Assembly (NCBI GenBank): GCA_000621985.1
Contig: JHWW01000001.1
Span: 434,001-498,000, forward strand
Direction: 5' to 3'
DNA from: Lachnospiraceae bacterium V9D3004
GTDB taxonomy: Bacteria > Bacillota > Clostridia > Lachnospirales > Lachnospiraceae
Length of the DNA: 64,000 nucleotides
Part shown: piece after piece, positions 41,271-51,800 of the stretch
How the letters are laid out: each line of letters begins with the position of its first letter
Position numbering within the stretch: the stretch's first letter is position 1
The notes under the pieces: model-generated
Databases searched by the model: none
Told to the model about the DNA's origin: nothing
The model's input: the letters and a program-made list of their open reading frames with translations, nothing else
Program-made: the position numbers and the translations under genes

Positions 41271-42947
41271 ATGCATTCGATCAGAACTATACTAATAATG
41301 TTAATATGTTTTTTAGTCATCGGAATGTACGTTGTTCTGACCGGCAACAGCATGTATTATCTTGATGATATAATTGAGATTAATTCCAGGGAGACGATGG
41401 ATTCACTTGCAAAAGAGAAAGCAATGGAGCTTAATACCCATTTTGAGGGTGTTGAGCGTGCTGTCGGAGTGCTTGGCAACTATATAAAAGATACTGTTGA
41501 TAAAGAAAAGGACAGTCATGAAAAGCTTAAGATAGACAGAGCATATTCAGACAGTTTTTTGAAGGATATAAGGACAAGACTTGAAGAATCTTCCAAGGTT
41601 TTGGGTAATGTGGCAACAGTATACTTCAGAATGAATCCGAATGAGTACAGCAGTACTTCGGGATTGTTTTTGACAGAGGACGGATACGGGGATTATATCA
41701 GTACGGTTCCGACTGACATTCTGAAATATGATGAGAATGACAGGGAACATGTCGGCTGGTATTACGAGCCTGTTGAGAGCGGCCATGCCTTGTGGATGTC
41801 GCCGTATGTCAACAGGAATATAAATGTTTACATGATATCATATGTGGCACCGATCTATGTTGAAGGCAGATTATTCGGTGTCATCGGAATGGACATTAAG
41901 ATGTCGGGGATACATAACGTTGTCGATTCGGTTGATTTTAACGGCGGAACGGGATTTCTTGCCGACGATAGGGGTAATCTTGTGTATCACAAAGATTTTC
42001 CGAACGGACTTAAGGCTGTTAAGTTCAATGATGAACTTCGTGAAGTCGGTAAGTATCTGACTAATGAACAGGCTGAGTCCGGCGATATAATCAAGATCAA
42101 ATGGAACGGGGTAAGGCATAGGATGGCGCTTGCCAATCTCTCCAACGGAATGATACTCGCAATATCAGTTCCGTATTCGGAATTGATCCGTCCAATTGAA
42201 GGAATGCGTAAGAATCTTATAGCAATATCGATAATAGTTGCGCTTATGCTGATCATAATAATATGGAGAATACAGGTCAGAATAGTCAATCCTATCAGGG
42301 GGCTTACAATAGCTTCTTCTAGAATTGCGAAAGGCGAGATGAATGTCCCGATCGAGTATTATTCAAAGGATGAGATCGGAATACTTGCCGGCAGTATCAG
42401 GTCAATGCGTAAGGAGCTTCAACAATATTTTTCTTATATTCATAAGCAGGCATATATGGATGTCATGACAGGTGTTGGTAACAAGACGGCATATTTTGAA
42501 CTGATCCATCTGATGGACAGGAAGATAAATGAAGGAATGGCCGACTTTGCGATTGCTATCTTCGATATAAACGGACTCAAAAATATTAACGATAATTTTG
42601 GACACGAAACAGGTGATCTCTTTATTACGGATGCAGCAGATGCATTGAAGAGAGTGTTCGGAGCCGAACATATATACCGTATAGGCGGTGATGAATTCAT
42701 TATCGTTCTTGAACACATCAATAAAGAAGTAATAGCCGAATATTTTATATGGTATGAAGCAGCTCTTGCCGAGATCAACAGTGAGGAAAGACCTTATAAG
42801 ACAACTCTGTCAGTCTCCAAGGGCTATGCGTTCTATGATCCCGAACAGGATAAAGAATATAAACAGGTATTCAAACGTGCGGATGCAAGCATGTATAAGG
42901 ATAAAGAAGCATATTACAAAGGTCGTAATGACAGGAGAAAAAGATAA
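41271..42947 (+). CDS. Membrane diguanylate cyclase with dCache, HAMP and GGDEF domains
   Basis: 558 residues. The first helix is at about 5-24 and the dCache domain contains VGWYYEPVESGHALWMSPYV and SYVAPIYVEGRLFGVIGMDI. The second helix is at about 312-332, followed by HAMP (VNPIRGLTIASSRIAKGEMN) and a GGDEF domain with AIAIFDINGLKNINDNFGHE and the intact active site RIGGDEFIIVL. It should make c-di-GMP in response to an extracellular ligand. A strong GGGGGG site precedes it, and its stop overlaps the sigma-factor start by one base. Confidence 0.9.
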   Translation: MHSIRTILIMLICFLVIGMYVVLTGNSMYYLDDIIEINSRETMDSLAKEKAMELNTHFEGVERAVGVLGNYIKDTVDKEKDSHEKLKIDRAYSDSFLKDIRTRLEESSKVLGNVATVYFRMNPNEYSSTSGLFLTEDGYGDYISTVPTDILKYDENDREHVGWYYEPVESGHALWMSPYVNRNINVYMISYVAPIYVEGRLFGVIGMDIKMSGIHNVVDSVDFNGGTGFLADDRGNLVYHKDFPNGLKAVKFNDELREVGKYLTNEQAESGDIIKIKWNGVRHRMALANLSNGMILAISVPYSELIRPIEGMRKNLIAISIIVALMLIIIIWRIQVRIVNPIRGLTIASSRIAKGEMNVPIEYYSKDEIGILAGSIRSMRKELQQYFSYIHKQAYMDVMTGVGNKTAYFELIHLMDRKINEGMADFAIAIFDINGLKNINDNFGHETGDLFITDAADALKRVFGAEHIYRIGGDEFIIVLEHINKEVIAEYFIWYEAALAEINSEERPYKTTLSVSKGYAFYDPEQDKEYKQVFKRADASMYKDKEAYYKGRNDRRKR

Positions 42948-43456
42948 TGACATCAGATAGCCGGGATAATATTCCTTTTGAAGAAGTATATGAGCAGTAT
43001 TATGACAGGTTGTTCAATATGATCTATATGAAGTTGATGCACAGAGAAGACACCGAGGATGTGGTGGAAGACACTTTTATTAAAGCGATGAAAGCCTATT
43101 CGGGTTATGACAGCAGCAAGGCTTCGGTCGGAACATGGCTTTATCGTATTGCAAATAACTGTATGCTCGACCATATACGAAAGGAAAAAAGAAGGGTTAC
43201 CGAGCCGCTTGAAGTTATCGGGGAATTTGGACTTACGGATCCCGAACTTGATGCGCTTACAGAAGGGTATAATATCACAACTATCAGAATATTGAGTAAA
43301 CTAAAGGACAGCGACAAAGAGATGCTCATGCAGCGATACGGAATGGGACTCGACAATTCCGAGATCGCAGATATTCTCGGTATCAGCTCCAAGACGGTCA
43401 GTAAGAGGTTTGAGAGACTTCTTGATAAATGCCGCAAGATAGCGGACGGGTTGTAA
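42947..43456 (+). CDS. ECF-type sigma-70 family RNA polymerase sigma factor
   Basis: 169 residues with region 2 (FEEVYEQYYDRLFNMIYMKL, then DVVEDTFIKAMKAYSGYDSS and WLYRIANNCMLDHIRKEKRR) and region 4 (LKDSDKEMLMQRYGMGLDNS, IADILGISSKTVSKRFERLL). There is no region 1 or 3, as in ECF factors. It is translationally coupled to a diguanylate cyclase and precedes a small double-glycine peptide, a secreted protease and a giant secreted protein, which are candidate regulon members. No classical anti-sigma gene is next to it. Confidence 0.9.
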   Translation: MTSDSRDNIPFEEVYEQYYDRLFNMIYMKLMHREDTEDVVEDTFIKAMKAYSGYDSSKASVGTWLYRIANNCMLDHIRKEKRRVTEPLEVIGEFGLTDPELDALTEGYNITTIRILSKLKDSDKEMLMQRYGMGLDNSEIADILGISSKTVSKRFERLLDKCRKIADGL

Positions 43457-43612
43457 ATGATCGTGATCATGCGGTTTTGTATTAGGCACTATTTAGTATG
43501 AAATAATTGTCGATAATCGGAGATATGAAACGTATATAATAATAGGGAATTGGTAACAGGGGAAGTTGACTGACTTGACAGGATCGATTGTATAAAGGGA
43601 GGAATCTGGTAT
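43457..43612. other. Gap between sigma factor and peptide gene
   Basis: A TATAAT-like box at 43535-43540 lacks a good -35. The region may hold an ECF-type promoter recognised by the upstream sigma factor, but I cannot define one. Confidence 0.25.
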
Positions 43613-43861
43613 ATGCCGGATGTAGAAAAAATTTTGAACCGCGCTGATTTTACAGCCGGAAGTGATCATAAGAACAGACTTCGAAAGAAGTTATTTCATA
43701 ATGATAATAATGATACCGTATCGGAAATGCCTCTTTCGGTTTCCGGTGGCGGTTCTGATAAAGTTGCCGGAAAAAACAGAATATCGATAGATGATCTGGA
43801 TATGGTTGCGGGAGGAATCAGCGATCATACCAATAACAAAAAAAATATCGATATAGAATAA
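43613..43861 (+). CDS. Small double-glycine-leader-like peptide 1
   Basis: 82 residues with a strong GGGAGG site. The N-terminal half (ILNRADFTAGSDHKNRLRKK) is basic and helical. The middle is a Ser/Gly linker, and ISIDDLDMVAGG at 58-68 is a classic double-glycine leader motif of the kind cleaved by C39-type peptidase transporters. The 14 residues after GG (ISDHTNNKKNIDIE) are hydrophilic with no Cys. The N-terminal helix is unlike ordinary bacteriocin leaders; it may bind the sigma factor encoded just upstream. It could be an exported signal, a RiPP-like precursor or an anti-sigma-like regulator. No C39 transporter gene is in this window. Confidence 0.7.
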   Translation: MPDVEKILNRADFTAGSDHKNRLRKKLFHNDNNDTVSEMPLSVSGGGSDKVAGKNRISIDDLDMVAGGISDHTNNKKNIDIE

Positions 43862-43894
43862 ATGACGGTAAATTGATCGGATGTGTAAAGCGGT

Positions 43895-45739
43895 ATGAAA
43901 AGAAATAATGTGAGACGGACAGCATTGATCATGACCTTAATTATTTTAACTGTATATATGCTGTTTTCGAATATATATTGCAGAAATGATATAGTTACAC
44001 AAAGTGAAACGCTTCATTATGATGAAGTCGCATCGCTGCAGAGTGAATCGGAAGACGATGACAGTTTGACGATCTCAAAAGATCAGACTGATGGCGATCA
44101 GTCGGGAAATGCCGGTTCATGGGCATGGCATAACGACGGGACATTCTGTTATGAGGATAATGCGGGATCGGCTTTTGGCGATCCGGAGACAGTATGCGCC
44201 GTTGAAGGAACAGATATCAATGTAGAGGGACTTAAGAACCGAAATCTTGGTATATCAAAAGATATAATTGTTGCGGTGATCGATACGGGAATAGATATCG
44301 ATCATGAAGACTTAAAGGACATGTTGTGGAAGAATACCGGTGAGATACCGGGCGACGGAATTGATAATGACGACAATGGTTTTGTTGATGATGTAAACGG
44401 CTGGAATTTTTACGGTAATAATTCAAAGATGTATAACACCGGGAATTATTCCGAAGATGCCCACGGAACCCATATCGCGGGTATAATTAACAGAACGGTA
44501 AAAGAAGTGTTCGATATGCCGGCATCGGGACCGAAGATAAGTATCATGCCGGTCAAATCAGTGGGAGGACCGGATAACACTGGGACAGTATCTTCGATAA
44601 TCAAAGGAATACAATATGCAAAAGCCAATGGAGCTGATATATGCAACATAAGTCTTTCATTTAAAAAATGGAATGATAATCTGTACAATACTATCAAGGA
44701 TTCGGGCATGTTATTCGTTGTTGCAGCGGGAAACGGTGAAAGTGATACAGTCGGTACGGGATTTGAACTATATGATACAAAAAGATATCCGGCCTGCTAC
44801 GGTCTTGATAATGTTATAGTTGCAGCCAACATGCGCTGCGACGGAAAGCTTCATTACAGTTCCAATTACAGTAAAAAATTCGTAGATATCGCAGCACCGG
44901 GAACGAAGATATGGAGTACCAGTACTGTAAGAGCCGGTTATGAATACATGACGGGAACATCAATGGCAGCGCCGTTTATAGCGGGGGCAGTAGCATGCGT
45001 AAGCGCTGTTCATGGTGATTGGGATATATATGATATAAAAGACAGCATATGTAATACGGCACGAAAACTTCCTGATCTTGAGGATTACATAAGAACAGGC
45101 GGAATGCTTGATCTGACAGCGGCTGTTGATTATGATCCGACAGTTACACAGGCACCGACTTCGACACCGGCAGAAACCACATCACCCGCACCGACGACAG
45201 GCGTGACACCAACTGAAGTGCCGCAGACAACCACATCCCCGGACGATCCGGAAACAGCAACTAAAGAGCCGGAGATTACCGTGACACCGACAGCAGGCGT
45301 GACACCAACTGAAGTGCCGCAGACAACCACATCCCCGGACGATCCGGAAACAGCAACTAAAGAACCGGTGATTACCGTGACACCGACAGTGACAGCGACA
45401 CCGGAGAACACATTGACAACAATGACAACCGCACAGCCGGACGGCTCCGGATCGACTACGAAAGAGTCTTCAACCTCATCACCTTCAAAGGCTGTCAAGG
45501 TTGAAAAAGGAGCAATATACACCGCCGGTAAAGGACAGACCAAAGCAAGATATCTTGTTAAAAATGTTAAGAAAAGGCGGGTATATTATTACAGATGTCT
45601 TGTCGGTAAGAAGGTTAAAACCGCAATTGTCCCGAAGAAGATCCGTCTTAGGGATGGAAAGTTTTATAAGATCACCGGGATTGACAAGAAAGCATTCAAG
45701 GGTTTGAAGATTAAGCGAAAAATAAAAGCAAAGATATGA
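43895..45739 (+). CDS. Secreted subtilisin-like serine protease (S8) with basic C-terminal domain
   Basis: 614 residues. An N-terminal membrane or signal helix (about 8-27) and an acidic linker lead to the S8 domain with Asp130 in IVAVIDTGIDIDHEDL, His190 in EDAHGTHIAG, Asn280 in VVAAGNGE and Ser356 in GTSMAAPFIAGA. A Pro/Thr linker follows, then a basic tail (VEKGAIYTAGKGQTKARYLV .. KIKRKIKAKI) that resembles the ends of the giant proteins. The linker contains a perfect 32-residue repeat. It probably acts at the cell surface, possibly processing the adjacent peptides or giant proteins. Confidence 0.9.
   Translation: MKRNNVRRTALIMTLIILTVYMLFSNIYCRNDIVTQSETLHYDEVASLQSESEDDDSLTISKDQTDGDQSGNAGSWAWHNDGTFCYEDNAGSAFGDPETVCAVEGTDINVEGLKNRNLGISKDIIVAVIDTGIDIDHEDLKDMLWKNTGEIPGDGIDNDDNGFVDDVNGWNFYGNNSKMYNTGNYSEDAHGTHIAGIINRTVKEVFDMPASGPKISIMPVKSVGGPDNTGTVSSIIKGIQYAKANGADICNISLSFKKWNDNLYNTIKDSGMLFVVAAGNGESDTVGTGFELYDTKRYPACYGLDNVIVAANMRCDGKLHYSSNYSKKFVDIAAPGTKIWSTSTVRAGYEYMTGTSMAAPFIAGAVACVSAVHGDWDIYDIKDSICNTARKLPDLEDYIRTGGMLDLTAAVDYDPTVTQAPTSTPAETTSPAPTTGVTPTEVPQTTTSPDDPETATKEPEITVTPTAGVTPTEVPQTTTSPDDPETATKEPVITVTPTVTATPENTLTTMTTAQPDGSGSTTKESSTSSPSKAVKVEKGAIYTAGKGQTKARYLVKNVKKRRVYYYRCLVGKKVKTAIVPKKIRLRDGKFYKITGIDKKAFKGLKIKRKIKAKI
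45199..45390 (+). repeat. Tandem 96-bp repeat in the protease linker
   Basis: Two copies, 45199-45294 and 45295-45390, are nearly identical and encode a 32-residue unit (GVTPTEVPQTTTSPDDPETA..). Slippage or unequal crossing would change linker length in frame. Confidence 0.85.
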
Positions 45740-45762
45740 CCGACCTTGGGAAACAGAATATT

Positions 45763-45795
45763 ACTGCATTACGAAAAATATAAACGTAATACAGT
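45763..45795. promoter_or_regulatory. Inverted repeat upstream of giant protein 1
   Basis: ACTGCATTACG (45763-45773) and CGTAATACAGT (45785-45795) are complementary with one mismatch around an 11-base AT loop. It may end the protease transcript or serve as an operator for the giant gene. Confidence 0.4.
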
Positions 45796-45832
45796 TTTAT
45801 TATAAAAAATCTAAAAGGAGGAAGTAGAAAGA

Positions 45833-48800
45833 ATGCGTAAATTTAAACAAAATGCAAAGAGAATTTTGTCTGTAGCGCTTTCCGCAGCATTGATTGTTGA
45901 GATGGGCGGATATGCACCGCAGACGCAAGCAGCCGCAGAGAGTGGATATCAATATCTTGAAGCTGCTACGATGCCGGAAGAGATTCAGAATGCAGATAGT
46001 TTTTACGTAGGAACTACATCCGCAGATCTTAAGGAAGATGCCGCAGGACCATATCTGTTAAAGATCGGTCGTGGCGGAAGCGCGACAGAGCCTGCAAGTG
46101 TTACAGTTAAGATCGCAGATGCAACTGCAAGTTACGGTAAAGACTACAATGTCTATGAATTTGTTTCAGGGGAAGAAGGAAAAGAGGCTTATTCACCTGA
46201 GGATAACAGATCATTACTTGATATTATAGAGGATAATGATGTTATCGAAGAAGAGCTGACAGGCACTGATGATGCCGATTCTGCAAAAGAAGCAGAAGAA
46301 AAAAGCGCGGTGGATTATTATGAAAAGGTAATGGATGATAAGGAAAAAAATGAAGCCGATAATAATCCTTTGGAAAAAGCCGTTGCAAAAGAAGAACCGG
46401 GTGATTATGCAACCAATCCGCTTGCACAGGCAAAAGAGAAGATGACAGGCGACAAGTCAGACCGTGAAGTAATGACAAGTGCAAAGCAGGATATGGTGGA
46501 TTACCTCTCTGATGTGGGTAATTATATAACAGAGATGGTTCCGGGTGCTGCACTCAAGCTTGATTTTGCAAAAGGCGAGACCGAGAAATATGTTGCAATA
46601 GCTCCAGTTGACAATGATGAGAAAGATGGAAAGAGAACGTTCTATATGGTATTATCCGATCCTTCTGAAGGAATGACCAATAGTACAGTATCCGAATCAA
46701 TCTTTACAATTGTTGATGATGAGCCTTCGGAGAATGCTTCCATATCATTCTCTGCTGCATCATACACGGCTAAAGACGGTCAGGTAGAGATAAAGCTTTT
46801 AAGAACAGGCAATATGTCAGAGACTGTTCAGGTAAAGATGGAATCATCTGCGGGAACGGCTGTATCCGGAAGAGATTTCTCTCCTGTTAATGCAGAAGTA
46901 ACATTCCCGTTTGGAATTAAGGAACGTACACTTAAGATCGGTATAGATAACCAGTATCTGTACAAAGACGCTGATTTTACACTCAAATTAAAGAAGAGTG
47001 CAGGCGCAGCACCGGGAGAAACTGCTAAAGCAGTTGTAACAATTCCTGCGCCTAAGAAGAACACGGAAGAGTCTTTGGATGACGAAGATGAGTGCACTGT
47101 TGTATCAACATCAAGTTTGTACGATGATTATGTTCGTGCGGGCGATATCATGAATGACAGTTCTCACGTTAAGGTGCGTGGTGACGGAAGTTCATGGATG
47201 GCAGGCGGTAATCTTCATCAGAAAGTTGATGATACATGGGTTGATGACAAATTCTATCTTTCAGGAACCAACCGCAATGAGCGTATGTGGATATATGACG
47301 GCTTCAGATTAAGCTGGACCAAGAGTTCCGGAAAATCAAGCTGGAGTAGTTCCAACATATCTTATTATTGTACCTCTGGTGATTATGACAGAAAGATATT
47401 CATTGATACAGGCGACGAACCTCGTTTCAACTGGCGTGAAACTTCGGATTACTTCTTCGGAGATACAGACGCTGCCGCAGTTAAGATATATTCCAAAAAC
47501 TGGGGAGGAAAGCAGAATGAAACGGAAGTTGACTGGATAACCCCTATTAAGAGAGTATTCCTTGTAACCCAGAAAGCTCCGGACACACTGTCATTCTTTA
47601 ACGGAACTTCAACCAAACAGGCTGACGGCAATGCTGCAAAAGCATCACTTGTCAATCAGGTAAGCGGACAAGACTATGCTATCAAGCACAGTGATGAGAA
47701 GATTGTTCTCCAGTCTAATGTCTGCAATGGTAAAGGAAGACTTACAGGTGCGAAGATCTGGGATTCTTCAAAGAAGAATTCAAGAGATATTGATACCAGA
47801 TTCCTTAACGGTTTCAAAGCCGGTGACCAGGCTATACAGATAACTCTCAACAATGATTTCTGTAACACATACAGAGATTATATTAAGTATGACGAGTATT
47901 CAAGCAATAGAGGAACAAGAATTAAAGGTAATATCATTGTTCAGCCGGTGTTCGGTTATAACGATGCTACGGTACGCTTTGAAGAAAGAAGTGCAGACTT
48001 TACAGGTGGTGTTAAAGTTAATGCAACCGTAAAGATTAACGGAAGCAATATTAATTATGCGAAGAATTATACATATCATAAGGGTGATGTTCTTACCATG
48101 AGCGCAACTTCATCCAATAATCAGTATGAATGTCTTGGTATGGAATATTACTATTATGATGAAAATCTTCGCAGAGATATGCATGATAAGAGATATTTTG
48201 ATAAGGGACAGCTTGTGTTCACAATAGATACGTCTAAGAACTACAAGTTTGTACCTATCATAGTGAAGAAAGAGAATAAGATCACAGTACGTGTGCCTGC
48301 TGCCGATAAGAACAAATTCATGGCAGAGGGTATGTTCGATCCTACATTCTTTAATTCACACAGCACATTGTCAGTCGATAAAAATTATTATGATATCACA
48401 GTGGCTGATGATAATATGACGGTTCAGGGACAGACATATACACTTGCGGCAGAGACTTCAAGTTCGTCATATGTTCCTGTATGGCTTGACAGTAATTCAT
48501 CAAAATATTTCGTGGGAAGTTCACATCAGTTCAAAGCTCAGGATGTAAAAGAGAATAATATTATCCGTCTTTATGCCGGAACTGCAAGTTCCAATTATGT
48601 GGCATTTAAAGGAAAATTATATTATCAGAACTTCTCGATATTGTCCAAGGTAAAGAATAATGGCGTTGGAGATCCTATTCTTCCTGCAGAGGGTGGATTT
48701 GTAAGTGTTGGAGGACAGCTTAGTATCGCAGAAGGTGACGGTGGTTTCCAGACCAATGCATTCCGTTATGTGAGATCCATCACCAATGAGGCGAAAAAAA

Positions 48801-51800
48801 CTGTTACATTTGAACCTAACAGTGGTAGCGGTCAGCCGTTATATTTCCAGGCACAGTTGGGAGCTTCGGGTGCTTCTGAAGTAAAAGAGATAGCTTATAC
48901 GCCGAAGACAGGATCGAAAGCAACAGTATCCGACGGAACGAATAATGTATCAAGTTACATATGCGACATGAGTAATGTGACTATCCGTACCAATGATGCG
49001 AGTCAGGGTTCACCGGTATTCACCAATATATATACTTCTACAAAGAACACTTCAGCGACTGAAGGCGTATATATGAGTGGTGAGATGACAACCATCACTG
49101 TTACCGTACCGGATACAAGCACAGAACATGTTAAGTCAGTTAAATTCTATATATATGACAGCAAAACAAATGAGATCAAGTGTACTATGCCGGCATCAAA
49201 AGTTGCCGGGCAGACGGGTAACTGGTCGGCATCAAAGATATTTGAAGCTGCCGGTTCGGATGAATATGCGGAATCTGACAGGATATATGTTCAGATGATA
49301 ACCGACAAGGCGCCTGAGTTAATAGAGACTGTCGATACCAAGAACATGTCGCAGTCAGCTAAGGATGCAATAAAGCAGACTATATATGCTCCTGTTAATA
49401 CAGGATATACTCTTATCCGTGCATTTGAGTATGCAGATCCTACAACTCAGAAGGTTAATATCGGTACTATGGAAGGTATGGGAGGACTTCCGCTTCTCAA
49501 TAACTTCAACGGTAATATGAATCTTGGTCCTGTACAGCTTGGAATCGAGAATCTGTATGATGACAAGGGCAATGTGGTAGGAACAAGGATCAAAGTAGGT
49601 GCCGCACTCGATTTTGAGAAGACCAGCTTTGCAAGATCTGATGGATATGAAACAGCAGATGATGGTGTTGACTACGGTTCAAAGATTCATATACTGGATA
49701 ATCTCAAGTCCAGTTACAAAACAGCTTTTAAGAACGCTTTGAAGGGAGACAAATCAAGAAATATGTCTTCATTTGGAGGCAGTAATTGGGGCGTTTATCC
49801 GATAATCGGATTCTACATGGATTTTGCTATCAAGACGAAAACAAACGGTGCAGGCGAAGTGCTTGATCAGCATCTTGAAGTACAGGGTGGCGGAATCTAC
49901 GTTGGTGCAGCTGCAAATTACAGTATTGCGTGGTATGCATTGATACCAGTTGTATTCATTCCATGTTACTTCGGTGTATCGGGAAGCCTTAAGATAACTC
50001 TTCAGGCGGGAGCAACGACCAATGTAAAAGAAGAGACAAAAGAAGAGCAGATGGATGAATTCATCGGAGTTTCACATAACCTGACAGAGGAACTTAATTT
50101 CGACTTCCAGCTCAGTGTTATGGCAACCATTCAGGTATACTGTGGTGTAGGTGTATGCGGAACACTCGGAGTGAGAGGCGGTATGCAGGTAGATGCTAAT
50201 TTCCTGTGGTATCCGACACTTGCAGCTCATAATTCATACTTTGATCCGGTTGGACTTACAATAGGAGTATCTTTCAAATTATGGGTTGACCTGTTGTTAT
50301 TCACAATTCCTATCCCTGTATATACACTTAAAGATTTTAACTGGGGTCTGAATGAGCAGTATGAGGAATTGAAGGATAAGAACAAGGACGACCTTAAGGA
50401 ATTACTCGAGAAGTACGAGAAGAAGGATAATAAACCTAAGAATGCAGCGGATACTCCTGATAATAAGGACGAAGGAGAAAACGAGATCAAATATGAGGTT
50501 AAGCCTATGAATCATAAACCTTCCGAATGGGCAGGTAATGTAGGCTATACTTCTCCGGATGAAGTTAAGACCATGGCAACCTACAAAGAGAAGAATAACA
50601 AAGTTATTCAGGCTGACGGTTATGATGATCCGGCTGCAAAGCTTATGGATATGGGCGAATACGGAACACTTCTTGTATTCCTCCAGAAAGATTATTCAAG
50701 AACAGCCGAGGAACAGACAGCCATAAGCTACAGTGTATATAAGAATGGTATGTACAGCGATCCTGTCATTATCCAGACAGATGGCACTGCCGACTTCCAG
50801 CCTAATATATGCGAAGCAGGAAATGACATGATAATCACATGGATATCCAGTGATCCGGATATTGATAAGGGGGATCCTTCCAATGATGATTATCAGAAAA
50901 AATATGTCACATTACAGGAAGTATATTCGGTAAAAGTACCTAAAGCAGACCTTGCAGAAGGAAAGCATATAGAGCAGGATTCTATCAGTAAGCTGACTAA
51001 TGACAGATGGTATGATTCTTATCCGTTTGCGATATACGATAATGTCACCGGCGATTATAACGTATACTATGTTGCTTCAGCAGAAGCTACCGAAGGTGGG
51101 GCCGAGGCAGTTGATTTTGCCAATCCGATGAGTACATCGAAAAAGACTTATTCTGCTATCTGCTACAGAGTATATAACAATGCGTTAAGCGATTGGGATG
51201 TAACATCATTTGCCAAAGATGAGAAGCCGTCTAAAACTACGGATGAAGAATATATGGAGCAGCTTGAAGAATATGGCGGACAGAGATTCTTATCCTCACC
51301 GATTAAAGATGAAGATGTGGATATGGAAGATCCGCTTATTGCCGATCTGACCGGAATCGCTTATAACGGAACGGGAATATACGCATACACAATTGATAAG
51401 GATAACAGTGCAGATACCGATGAAGACAGAGATCTCTTCGTGCAGTTCTACAGATTCGGTTCCAGAAAGACTTATGTTCCCGTAAGGATCACAGATGATG
51501 ATGTGGCTGACAGTATGCCGCAGATCATCCGAAAAGGCGGCGAGACAGGCGGAACAACTTATCTGTTCTGGAAGAGCGGAGATACACTGAAGTATATTGA
51601 TCTTACGAGACTAGTAAAATATGGTATTGATAATAACGGTAAGATAAAAGCGTCAGCATTGGCTGAAGGTTCAACGGAAGCTGTACAGCAGGGAGAGCAT
51701 GATGAATTTGACAGTTCTTTAACCGAAACACAGCAGGAGGCTCAGGACTACAAGTTCACTATTGAACAGGTTGAACCATATGGCGCTGAGGATAATCAGT

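Noticed and set aside
45130-45543. 137-residue minus-strand frame of Val/Gly/Ser repeats opposite the protease linker
   Set aside because: It is the complement of Pro/Thr codons and has no initiation signal.
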